From NCBI RefSeq assembly GCF_014705655.1, contig NZ_JACXIY010000030.1, positions 1-64,000 of the forward strand: a DNA stretch of 64,000 bases, given 5' to 3'. This DNA comes from Paenibacillus arenilitoris. GTDB lineage: Bacteria; Bacillota; Bacilli; Paenibacillales; Paenibacillaceae. The translations under genes and the position numbers were made by a program. The notes beneath the pieces were generated by a model that was given only the letters and a program-made list of their open reading frames with translations, was not told where the DNA came from and ran no database searches. Shown piece after piece: positions 7,560-14,717 of the stretch; within the stretch, counting starts at the first letter, position 1; the number at the start of each line of letters is the position of its first letter.

Positions 7560-7726
7560 CCTCCTTCCTCCTTCCTTCTCTCTTATCAGCGTATTGCGCC
7601 CCCCGGCTATCGGTGAACCCGTCTTTGCAAAATCGGTCAACATTCGCGTATTTTTGAAACCGTACCGTCCATAAAAGCGTTAATACCGAATATACTTTCT
7701 GGAAAAGGCTAGGAGGCGATTCAAAG

Positions 7727-7885
7727 ATGGAAACGTTTGGCAGAGGCTGCCTGTACATTATTTTGGGCATTGTTGCGGTCATGGCGTTAGCCTTCATCGT
7801 AGGTGGCACGATCACGATTCCGTGGTACATTCTCATTCCCCTGATCATTCTCGCGTTTTGGGCCGCATCCAAAAAAAACAAATGA
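7727..7885 (+). CDS. 52-residue hydrophobic membrane peptide
   Basis: ATG behind AGGAGG (7711-7716). The peptide METFGRGCLYII... has two hydrophobic stretches (8-26 and 31-47) broken by GGTITIP and a basic end KKNK. No family recognised. It is flanked by divergent and convergent cell-wall hydrolase genes and followed by its own terminator, which supports it being a real gene. Confidence 0.65.
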   Translation: METFGRGCLYIILGIVAVMALAFIVGGTITIPWYILIPLIILAFWAASKKNK

Positions 7886-7928
7886 AAATCCGGCTGCCGG
7901 ATACGCTCGTCTATCCGGCCGCCGCAAT

Positions 7929-7970
7929 AGAGCCGGCGTTCTCGCTTTTCGCGCCTGCTCTCTTTTTTTT
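7929..7970 (+). terminator. Terminator after the 52-residue peptide gene
   Basis: AGAGC-c-GGCG (from 7929) pairs with CGC-g-CC-t-GCTCT (ending 7961), followed by eight T residues (7963-7970). Confidence 0.65.
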
Positions 7971-7985
7971 GAGGCAGCCTCCCCG

Positions 7986-8765
7986 TCAGTCCAGCAGCAC
8001 GGCTCTTGCCGACGCGTCCCAGCTTGCCGTCATGCCGATTACGGCCGCCAAATCGCGGATTGGCACGTAGCCGGTCGATTCCGACAAAACCGTCACCAGC
8101 GCCTGCCCGTTCACCGTTGCCTGCTTCGTTGCCGCCACCCAGTCGATTTCCGCGCCGAGCGCCTCCCCCAGCAGCCTCGCCGGCACCCAAGTTACGCCGC
8201 GAAGCAGGTAGCCGTCCGTCATGACCAGGCCGTCATGAAGCACGGCGACGGACTCGGCTTCCTCCAGCATCGACGGGTTCGGCACTTTTTTGGTGCCCGC
8301 CGCATCGTACCTCTTAAGCCCATACCGCTGCATGATCGATTTCAGCTTGGAGGCGTAAGCGGGGTCCGTTGCGTAGCCGCTTGCCTGCAGCATATCCGCC
8401 TGCTGCTCGGGCGTCATCGACCGGCGGACGCGATCGTATCGCGGGTTGGCCAGCAGCAGGTCCGAATCCTTATAGAAGTGATAGACGCTTTTGTAAGCGC
8501 GGAACGCGGCTCTCGTACTCGCGTTTCGTCCGTCGACGTACTCCCATGTGCCCTTCACGACCGCTTGCCCCTGCCAGTAAGCATTGACCTGCCCGCTTCC
8601 GACCTTAATGCCGCCCAAGTTGTTCCAGGAATGAATGACGCCGCCGGTTTCGAGCAGGTTTTGCGCAAGCCGAACGGAAGGAAACATCGTCGAACCTTCC
8701 CTTCGGACACGTATGACCGTAGGCGCCAATTTCGCGAAAAATTGATCTCTCGTCAGTGCAGCCAT
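7986..8765 (-). CDS. Glucosaminidase-domain peptidoglycan hydrolase with copper-amine-oxidase-N-like domain
   Basis: The protein has 259 residues. Residues about 1-160 are a FlgJ/LytG-type glucosaminidase fold: catalytic Glu39 in LAQNLLETGG, then WNNLGGIK, the FRAYKS turn and PEQQADMLQASGYATDPAYASKL. Residues about 175-259 match the copper amine oxidase N-terminal-like (stalk) domain seen in many Paenibacillus wall proteins (WVPARLLGEALGAEIDW, VPIRDLAAVIG). There is no signal peptide, which is unusual and resembles phage- or spore-associated hydrolases. The ATG at 8763-8765 follows GGGAAGGAGAAGG. Confidence 0.82.
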   Translation of the reverse strand: MAALTRDQFFAKLAPTVIRVRREGSTMFPSVRLAQNLLETGGVIHSWNNLGGIKVGSGQVNAYWQGQAVVKGTWEYVDGRNASTRAAFRAYKSVYHFYKDSDLLLANPRYDRVRRSMTPEQQADMLQASGYATDPAYASKLKSIMQRYGLKRYDAAGTKKVPNPSMLEEAESVAVLHDGLVMTDGYLLRGVTWVPARLLGEALGAEIDWVAATKQATVNGQALVTVLSESTGYVPIRDLAAVIGMTASWDASARAVLLD

Positions 8766-8954
8766 CTTCCTTCTCCTTCCCGCCAACGATTAAGGCATGT
8801 AATCTCAGGCTTTCCTTACTTAATTTATGCGGCGGACGCCCGAGGGGCAACGGACAAATCGGCATATATCCCGCCAACCGTGACGATGAGCGGGTCGAGG
8901 GAACGGCGCACGGACTTCCCTCGCCCTCGCGACGAGCGGCATACGCACGAAAAG

Positions 8955-8996
8955 GCCGGCCTAGCGGATCGCAAGATTCCGTTAAGCCAGCCCTCT
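8955..8996 (-). terminator. Possible terminator after TatD-type gene
   Basis: On the minus strand GGCTGGC pairs with GCCGGCC across a 27-nt loop, then TTTTC, just past the TatD stop. The loop is long, so this is tentative. Confidence 0.35.
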
Positions 8997-9003
8997 GCCC
9001 AAT

Positions 9004-9825
9004 CTATAATTGCTCCCGCATGCCGTAGAAGCGGCGCGTATTTGCCAGCAGACGCCTGCCCGTCTCCTCGGCGGGGAGCCCCCTCAGCGCCGCGATACGG
9101 CTCGCCGCGTCGGCAGCCATCTCCGGCCGCGTCGCACGGCCCGCGTAGGGACCTTCGAAGGGCCACGGCCCGTCCGTCTCCACCATCATCAGCTCGAGCG
9201 GATAGCGTTCCGCGATCGGCCGGATCTCGTCCTCGTAGGCGACGTCCGGCGTAACCGAGATCATGTAGCCGCTGCGCGCCATGCGTCGCATGACTGATTC
9301 GCTTCCCTTGAACCAATGGAAGTGGGCGCGCCGGACGCCGTTCCTCTCCAATAAATCGCACGCCTTGTCCGCGTCCTCGTACACCGCGTGGAGCACGATC
9401 GGACGATCCAGCTCCGAAGCGAGCGCCGCGAACCGGTCCAGCAGCTCCAAATAAGGCTCCTCGTCGAAGCGCCCGCCGGCTGCCTCCGCCTCCGTCCGCG
9501 TATAGTACGGAAGTCCGACTTCGCCGATCGCGAACCGTTCCCCCGCCTCGTGCCGCTCGCGGATCCATGCGAACAGCCGGTCGATCTCCTCCGCCGGCGG
9601 AATCGGCTGTTCCGGATGAAAACCGTATGCGGGGTGAACGCGTCCGGGGAAGCGCTGCGCAAGCGCCCGGTTCGCCTCGGAGGAAGCCAGATGCATCGAC
9701 ACCGCCACGACGGCCTCGACGCCGCGCGAGAAAGCGTCCTCGAGCAGCCCGGCGCGATCCTCCTCCGCATACAAATCTATGTGTACATGCGCGTCTATGC
9801 ATAGCGCCTTTGCGTTGTCCGCCAT
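9004..9825 (-). CDS. TatD-family metal-dependent hydrolase
   Basis: The protein has 273 residues with a TIM-barrel amidohydrolase-like fold. Metal ligands are visible: IDAHVHID (H-x-H), Glu in IGEVGLPYYT, His in IVLHAVYED, His in HFHWFKGS and Asp in VETDGPWPF. TatD proteins are deoxyribonucleases or related hydrolases. As the last gene of a TPP-riboswitch operon its substrate could instead be a thiamine breakdown product, which is inference. The ATG lies behind AGGAGGAT (9831-9838). The reading frame stays open upstream through three 39-bp repeats, but the ribosome site argues against using that extension. Confidence 0.85.
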   Translation of the reverse strand: MADNAKALCIDAHVHIDLYAEEDRAGLLEDAFSRGVEAVVAVSMHLASSEANRALAQRFPGRVHPAYGFHPEQPIPPAEEIDRLFAWIRERHEAGERFAIGEVGLPYYTRTEAEAAGGRFDEEPYLELLDRFAALASELDRPIVLHAVYEDADKACDLLERNGVRRAHFHWFKGSESVMRRMARSGYMISVTPDVAYEDEIRPIAERYPLELMMVETDGPWPFEGPYAGRATRPEMAADAASRIAALRGLPAEETGRRLLANTRRFYGMREQL

Positions 9826-9838
9826 CGTCCATCCTCCT

Positions 9839-9955
9839 AAAGTTTTGCACAGCAAAACGGCTTCGTAAGCATGGGCTAAAGTTTTGCGCAGCAAAACGGC
9901 TTCGTAAGCACGGGCTAAAGTTTTGCGCAGCAAAACGGCTTCGTTAACCTTTGGC
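9839..9955 (-). repeat. Tandem 39-bp hairpin repeat, array A (3 copies, last diverging)
   Basis: Units start at 9839, 9878 and 9917. Each holds an inverted repeat GTTTTGC-(3 nt)-GCAAAAC and the motif GCTTCGTAAGC. The array fills the gap between the ATPase stop and the ribosome site of the TatD-type gene, which begins right at the repeat edge. Unit length is 13 codons. The same 39-bp architecture with a changed stem recurs at 10768-10915 in the same operon. Confidence 0.92.
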
Positions 9956-9971
9956 TTCGTTTTACGCGCGC

Positions 9972-10751
9972 TTACGGCTGCCTCAACAGCTCGTAAATTC
10001 GCTGCTTCATCGCATTGAACGCCGGTTCGGTCCAAAGCGCTTCGCGGCGCGGCCGCGGGAAGGGAACCGCGAATTCCTCCAGCACGGCGGCCGGTGAAGC
10101 CGACAGCACGATGACGCGGTCGGACAAATAGAGCGCTTCTTCGATGCTATGCGTTACAAGCAGCACCGATCTTCGGCTCTCCTCCCAGATGGACGTGAGC
10201 CACTGCTGCATCTGCAGCCGGGTGAGCGCGTCCAAGGCGCCGAACGGCTCGTCGAGCAGCATGAGCGGCTGCGGCGCGAGCAGCGCCCGCAAGAACGACA
10301 CCCGCTGCGTCATGCCGCCGGACAGCACATGCGGGTAAGCATCCGCGTATTCGCCTAGTCCGATCCGCGCAAGCCACTCTTTCGTCTCCCGCTTGGCCGT
10401 CCGACGGTCCAGGCCCGATATCGTCAGCGACAGCTCGATATTGCCGGCGACGGTCCGCCACGGCAGCAGCGCCGATTGCTGCGGCACGTACGAGATGTGG
10501 CCGCGCTCGCCCGTCGTCTTTTTGCCGCCGATCCATACTTCGCCTTCCGTAGGCGGCTCCAGTCCGCCGATAATTTTGAACAGCGTCGTCTTGCCGCTTC
10601 CCGATGGCCCCACGATCGAGACGAATTCCCCTTTACCGACCGAAACCGACAAGCCCCCGAGAACCTCCTTGGCGGCGTCCCCATTGCCGAACCGCTTCCG
10701 GATCCGCTCCGCCTTCAGCGCCATGCGGTCATCCGCCGTACCAGTATGCAT
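9972..10751 (-). CDS. thiZ: ABC transporter ATP-binding protein (ThiZ/SsuB type)
   Basis: The protein has 259 residues. Walker A GPSGSGKT (48-55), the Q-loop in YVPQQSA, signature LSGGMTQRV, Walker B LMLLDEPFGALD and the switch His in LVTHSIEEALYL are all present. It is the closest type to ATPases that drive nitrate/sulfonate/HMP-precursor uptake (TauB/SsuB/ThiZ). Given the TPP riboswitch and the NMT1-like binding protein upstream, import of a thiamine pyrimidine precursor is the likely job. The ATG follows GAGGAGG (about 10758-10764), immediately next to repeat array B. Confidence 0.88.
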   Translation of the reverse strand: MHTGTADDRMALKAERIRKRFGNGDAAKEVLGGLSVSVGKGEFVSIVGPSGSGKTTLFKIIGGLEPPTEGEVWIGGKKTTGERGHISYVPQQSALLPWRTVAGNIELSLTISGLDRRTAKRETKEWLARIGLGEYADAYPHVLSGGMTQRVSFLRALLAPQPLMLLDEPFGALDALTRLQMQQWLTSIWEESRRSVLLVTHSIEEALYLSDRVIVLSASPAAVLEEFAVPFPRPRREALWTEPAFNAMKQRIYELLRQP

Positions 10752-10767
10752 AACTTTGCCTCCTCAA

Positions 10768-10923
10768 AGGTTTGCACAGCAAACCTTGCTTCGTAAGCAT
10801 CTGCTTAGGTTTGCGAAGCAAACCTTGCTTCGTAAGCATCTGCTTAGGTTTGCGAAGCAAACCTTGCTACGTAAGCATCTGCTTAGGTTTGCGCAGCAAA
10901 CCTTACTTCGTAAGCTCGCCGCT
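10768..10923 (-). repeat. Tandem 39-bp hairpin repeat, array B (4 copies)
   Basis: Units start at 10768, 10807, 10846 and 10885. Each carries AGGTTTGC-(3 nt)-GCAAACCT and GCTTCGTAAGC. The unit nearest the permease gene contains the permease stop codon (TAA at 10903-10905); in the other units the matching triplet is CAA. The array lies between permease and ATPase genes and ends at the ATPase ribosome site. Confidence 0.92.
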
Positions 10924-11682
10924 TCCGGGCCGCCAGCGAATGAGCAAGCGCTCCGCCAGCGCGACCAGTCCGAACAACAGCAGGCTGAGCGTCACGATGA
11001 TAATTACCGCCGCGTAGACGCGGTCGGGCTGGAAGCCTTTGGACGAGATCAGCATGAACGCCCCCAGCCCCTTGTTCGTGCCGAGCCATTCCGCCACGAC
11101 GGCGCTAAGCACGCTGTACGATGCGGCGATCTTCAGGCCGGAGAACAAATGGACGATCGCATGCGGCAGCTCCAGCCGCCAGAACAGCTGCCACTTGCCG
11201 GTGCCGATCATCCGGAAGTAGTCGCGCAGCTGCGGATCCGGGTTTTCGAGCCCGCTCAGCATAGCGATCGTAATCGGGAAGAAGCAAACCATCCCGACGA
11301 GAATCGCCTTCGGCAGCAGCCCCCAGCCGAGCAGCATCGTCAGAATCGGCGCGATCGCGACGATCGGGACGTTCTGCGACAGCACGAGCAGCGGGTAGGC
11401 GACGTTGCGCAGCCACGGGATTAAATGCAGCAAAGCGGCGAGCCCGAAGCCCGCCGCCGATCCTCCCGCGAAGCCGATCAGCATCAGCCGCACCGTCGCT
11501 CCCGTATGGTCCATTAACCGCGGCCAGACGGCAATCGCCTCCTGCACGATCGATACGGGCGCCGGAAGCAGCCACGGATCGATGCCGCCCCATGTGACCG
11601 CCGCCTGCCAAAGCGCGAGAAGCGCCGCCAGCGTGACGGCCGGCGGCCAAATCTTCGCCCATAAGTTTCGCTTATTGCCCAT
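10903..11682 (-). CDS. thiX: ABC transporter permease (ThiX/SsuC type)
   Basis: The protein has 259 residues with about six membrane helices. The permease EAA-type loop is around LGWGLLPKAILVGMVCFFPI and YFRMIGTGKWQLFWRLELPHA. It is the membrane partner of the downstream ATPase and the upstream binding lipoprotein. The start overlaps the end of the MTH1187-type gene by 11 bp. The last four residues (ELTK) and the stop codon lie in the first unit of repeat array B, so the repeat extends into the gene's 3' end. Confidence 0.87.
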   Translation of the reverse strand: MGNKRNLWAKIWPPAVTLAALLALWQAAVTWGGIDPWLLPAPVSIVQEAIAVWPRLMDHTGATVRLMLIGFAGGSAAGFGLAALLHLIPWLRNVAYPLLVLSQNVPIVAIAPILTMLLGWGLLPKAILVGMVCFFPITIAMLSGLENPDPQLRDYFRMIGTGKWQLFWRLELPHAIVHLFSGLKIAASYSVLSAVVAEWLGTNKGLGAFMLISSKGFQPDRVYAAVIIIVTLSLLLFGLVALAERLLIRWRPGSGELTK

Positions 11683-11974
11683 CGGGGTATTTCTCGAGCA
11701 GCCGTCCCATCGAAGCGCCGCTGCCCGGATTGTAATAAATTTTCACCTGCGAGATGACGGACGGGCAGCCCATCTCCGCCATCGCCTCGCTCATCGTCCG
11801 CACGACGCCGAGCAGATGGCCGAGCTCGCCCTCCATCGTCGTCTCCAGCGGCGCGACGCGGTAAGGCACGCCCGCCGCTTTAATAATGTCGATCGCGCGG
11901 TCGACGTAAGGAATGACGCTCTCGCCTCCGGGCGTCGTCGGCAAAATTTGAATGCTTACCAATGCGTTTGCCAC
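11672..11974 (-). CDS. MTH1187-family thiamine-binding protein
   Basis: The protein has 100 residues. The pattern ANALVSIQILPTTPGGESVIPYVDRAIDII, with YRVAPLETTMEGELGHLL and a central SQVKI-YYNPGSG, is typical of the ferredoxin-like MTH1187/YkoF family that binds thiamine. It starts at GTG (11972-11974) behind GGGGGAT and overlaps the permease start. Its position inside a TPP-riboswitch transport operon supports a role in thiamine precursor handling in the cytoplasm. Confidence 0.88.
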   Translation of the reverse strand: MANALVSIQILPTTPGGESVIPYVDRAIDIIKAAGVPYRVAPLETTMEGELGHLLGVVRTMSEAMAEMGCPSVISQVKIYYNPGSGASMGRLLEKYPDGQ

Positions 11975-12013
11975 CTAGATCCCCCATTTCCTAAAGTTCG
12001 ATAACGCCGGCCG

Positions 12014-13066
12014 TTACTCCGGCAAAAACTCGTTCGTGAACGCCTTCTCCGCCTCCAGCTCCTTCTCGAGCAGCTTGTGCTCGAACATCCAGTCGGCGTA
12101 ATTTTCCCATACGCTCAGCTTCTGTTCACCCCAACGAGGCGCGTCGTCCTGGTATTTCGGGCTGAGCCATTTCTGGCTGGCGCGCACGAGCTCGGCGTTG
12201 AGATCCGGCTCGGCCTTGATCAGCACTTCCGCCGCGTCCTCTGGATGATCGATCGCGTATTGATACCCTTTCGCCGCGGCCGCCGTGAACGCCTTAACGA
12301 GCTCCGGCTTGTCCTTGATCAGCGTTTCGTTCGTCGCCAGCACCGGCGTATAGTAATCCAGCTTGTCGCTGTAATCGGTCAAATAAACCATATTGATTTT
12401 CTCGCCGCGAAGCTCCGCTTCCACCCCGGTCCACGCGTAATAAATCCACGCGAAATCGATGTCCCGCTTAACCGCCGTGAAGAAGTCGCTGTCGCCGATG
12501 CTTACGATGTTCACTTTGCCGACGTCCGCGCCTCGCTCCTGCATGAGCGAGGCGATGACCGCTTCCTCGACGGGAGCGCCCCAGCCGCCGTACGACTTGC
12601 CCTCGAACTTCTCCGGCGCGTCGATCCCCTTCGCGAGCGGCGAAGCGAAGCCGGACGTATTATGCTGAATGACCGCCGCGATCGACACGAGCGGCACGCC
12701 CGCGATGCGGGCCATCGTAATCGACTCCTGATAGCTTACGCCGAACTGCACCTCGCCCGAGGCGACCATCTGATCGGCTCCGCTTTGGCCGGGCTGAATA
12801 ATTTCGACGTCGAGGCCCTGCTCCTCGAAAAACCCTTTATCCCTGGCGACGTAAAGTCCGGTATGATTCGTATTCGGCGTCCAGTCCAGCACGACCTGCA
12901 CCTTCTCGAGCGGCTTGCCCGCTCCCCCTTCCTGCTCCTGCCCGTTCCCGCTTGCGGCCGGCGCGTTATTGCCGCCGTTTCCGCCGCAGCCGGCCAGCGC
13001 CAAAGCCATGACGAGCATGGCGGCGGCGATTCTCCATGACGCTTGTCCTGCTTTCAACCGCTTCAT
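12014..13066 (-). CDS. thiY: Substrate-binding lipoprotein for thiamine pyrimidine precursor (ThiY/NMT1-like)
   Basis: The protein has 350 residues. A lipoprotein signal MKRLKAGQASWRIAAAMLVM ends in the lipobox LAGC, followed by a Gly/Asn/Glu linker. The NMT1/THI5-like fold starts at VQVVLDWTPNTNHTGLYVARDKGFF, with QPGQSGADQMVASGEVQFGVSYQE and GWGAPVEEAVI as substrate-pocket segments. Such proteins bind HMP or formyl-aminopyrimidine outside the membrane. The first translated gene after the TPP riboswitch. The start is chosen at ATG 13066, behind GAGGGGAAAC and at the lipoprotein signal; the open frame further upstream runs into the riboswitch terminator. Confidence 0.92.
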   Translation of the reverse strand: MKRLKAGQASWRIAAAMLVMALALAGCGGNGGNNAPAASGNGQEQEGGAGKPLEKVQVVLDWTPNTNHTGLYVARDKGFFEEQGLDVEIIQPGQSGADQMVASGEVQFGVSYQESITMARIAGVPLVSIAAVIQHNTSGFASPLAKGIDAPEKFEGKSYGGWGAPVEEAVIASLMQERGADVGKVNIVSIGDSDFFTAVKRDIDFAWIYYAWTGVEAELRGEKINMVYLTDYSDKLDYYTPVLATNETLIKDKPELVKAFTAAAAKGYQYAIDHPEDAAEVLIKAEPDLNAELVRASQKWLSPKYQDDAPRWGEQKLSVWENYADWMFEHKLLEKELEAEKAFTNEFLPE

Positions 13067-13144
13067 GATGCCTGTTTCCCCTCTCCGTACCTCTATTTGT
13101 CGTAAGCTGACGACGCCCCGGCCATATCCGGTTCGATCACCTAA

Positions 13145-13178
13145 TAAAAAAAAGCGCCCTCCCGATCCGGAGGACGCC
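13145..13178 (-). terminator. Riboswitch-controlled terminator
   Basis: On the minus strand GGCGTCCTCC pairs with GGAGGGCGC (one mismatch) and is followed by eight T residues. It lies between the TPP aptamer and the ThiY start, so it is the likely expression platform. Confidence 0.85.
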
Positions 13179-13254
13179 ATGCATTCGGCTGCGCGGCTGC
13201 CCGCATAAGCAATAGACTCGGCCGCTTCGACCGGGTCCGCTTGCGCGAACAAAG

Positions 13255-13346
13255 CTTTTTGTCCCTACGCTGGCATTACCCAGATCAGGTTAACGGGTCG
13301 GAATTGTGCTGCTCATTCCCTCTCAGCCGGCTTTACCAGCTCCCCG
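13255..13346 (-). ncRNA. TPP riboswitch (THI element)
   Basis: Read on the minus strand, the conserved core elements are CTGAGAGGGA (13316-13325), ACCTGATCTGGGTAATGCCA (about 13271-13291) and GCGTAGGGA. These are the pyrimidine- and diphosphate-sensing arms. TPP binding should favour the downstream terminator (13145-13178), switching off the thiYXZ-tatD operon when thiamine diphosphate is plentiful. Confidence 0.96.
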
Positions 13347-13347
13347 G

Positions 13348-13376
13348 AACATATTCGGTTTCGTCAACAAGGTCAA
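13348..13376 (-). promoter_or_regulatory. Sigma-A promoter of the TPP-riboswitch operon
   Basis: On the minus strand TTGACC (13371-13376), 17-bp spacer, TATGTT (13348-13353). Initiation about 7 bp on would coincide with the first base pair of the riboswitch. Confidence 0.7.
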
Positions 13377-13408
13377 TTGTATAGCAAAACCGGTCCAAAA
13401 GGCCAGCA

Positions 13409-14629
13409 TTATTTTGGCGGCGACGCCGATGCGGCTTTCCGCCTGCGACCGAACGCGAGCAACCAAGAGGATGCGGGCCCGCCCGCCGCCTCGATCTCTA
13501 CGCCGGTCAAGCCGGCAAGCCGGTAAAGCTTCTTGATTCGCCGCTTGCTGTACAAGCGGCTCTCGAAGCGGCCGAGCAGCCAGCCGTTCGGCTTCAGCGA
13601 GCAGGCAAGCCGCTTCAGCGCCCGCGGCTTGCCGTACGCGCGGGCGCGGCCCGCGATAATGCCGTCCAGCCACGCGGCCTCAATCGGCCGCGCGCGCCGC
13701 CCGTTCGGGCGGAACACCGTAATGCCGGCCGCCCGCGCCACGTCCGCCGCCTTCGAGGACGGCTCCGAGCCGTACCATGCCGCCCCCGGAAACAGCTTCT
13801 TCAGCTGCAGCAGCGACGCCCCGCAGCCGCAGCCGATCTGCATAATGGCGCGTTCGCCGCGCATATAGCCATGCGACGCCCGCTCGAGCATCGCGCGGAT
13901 ATCCGGTTCTCCATCCGCGGCCGCGCAAGGGGAGAAGCCCCATTTTTGCCTGAACAAGGATGCGTCGGCACGAGGCTCCGGGCCGTCTTCCCCTTGATGA
14001 ACGTAAACATCGCCGCAGTATAGGAGCGCATAGCCGGCCAGCCGCAGCCGCAGCCCGAAATCGATATCCGCGCAGCGGGCGCCGGCGAAGCGCTCGTCGA
14101 ACGGTCCGGCCTTCCCGTAAGCGGACCTGCGCAGAAGCAGGCACGAGCCGTCAAGCGCCAGCCGCTCCTCCCGCTTCGACCGGTCGGGGACGGCATGCAG
14201 CGCGGAGGCGGCAAGCTCCAGCTCCTCCTCGGTTTCATAGGCGACCGGCAGGCGCCCTCCCGCATTGCGGCTCGTCGCCGGGCCGGCCGCGCCGACTCGC
14301 GGATCGCCCAGCAGGCCTCGCTGCAAGGCGTCAAGCCAGCCCGGCGTAACGGCCGCGTGCCGGTCCAGCAGCGCGACGAGCTCGCCGGATGCCGCCGCGA
14401 TCCCGCGATTGCGCGCCTTCGCCGTCCCTTCGTTGCAACCGCTCTCTATTACGGCGGCTCCGATTTCGCGAAGCGCCCGCGCCGCCGCGCCCCCGTTAAC
14501 GACGGCGATCAGCTCGGTACCGCTTCGGTCCGTATGCCGCCGCACGCGCTCCACGCACCGCATCGCGCTCTCCGGTTCGCCGCCGGCCATTACAATGACG
14601 CTTGTCATGCCGATCCTCGCATCGCTCAC
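13409..14629 (-). CDS. Glycosyltransferase family 2 fused to a methyltransferase-like domain
   Basis: The protein has about 406 residues. Residues about 8-215 are GT2-like: SVIVMAGG, the replacement of the usual D-x-D by LLDRHAAVTPGWL, then LDGSCLLLRRSAYGKAGPFDERF and DIDFGLRLRLAGY. Residues about 255-380 look like a SAM-binding fold (IMQIGCGCGASLLQLKKLFP, a GSEPS acidic loop). The expected DSD/DxD metal motif reads LDR, so glycosyl transfer may be altered. I chose GTG 14629 because AGGGGGAT precedes it; ATG 14608 is the alternative. The acceptor is unknown; surface polysaccharide or spore glycan are possibilities. Confidence 0.72.
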   Translation of the reverse strand: MSDARIGMTSVIVMAGGEPESAMRCVERVRRHTDRSGTELIAVVNGGAAARALREIGAAVIESGCNEGTAKARNRGIAAASGELVALLDRHAAVTPGWLDALQRGLLGDPRVGAAGPATSRNAGGRLPVAYETEEELELAASALHAVPDRSKREERLALDGSCLLLRRSAYGKAGPFDERFAGARCADIDFGLRLRLAGYALLYCGDVYVHQGEDGPEPRADASLFRQKWGFSPCAAADGEPDIRAMLERASHGYMRGERAIMQIGCGCGASLLQLKKLFPGAAWYGSEPSSKAADVARAAGITVFRPNGRRARPIEAAWLDGIIAGRARAYGKPRALKRLACSLKPNGWLLGRFESRLYSKRRIKKLYRLAGLTGVEIEAAGGPASSWLLAFGRRRKAASASPPK

Positions 14630-14717
14630 GCGAATCCCCCTCAAGCCAGGCTATCTCCATAAACTATGTTCGAACAGCCGGTCCGGTGAGCGTTCGCCGC
14701 CTATAATACACCATAAA

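Noticed and set aside
9826-10035. N-terminal extension of the TatD protein through the repeats
   Set aside because: The strong AGGAGGAT site right before ATG 9825 and family length favour the short form; noted as a finding only.
9839-10923. Tandem repeats that could suggest a CRISPR array
   Set aside because: Units are head-to-tail without unique spacers, lie between operon genes, and no cas genes are present.
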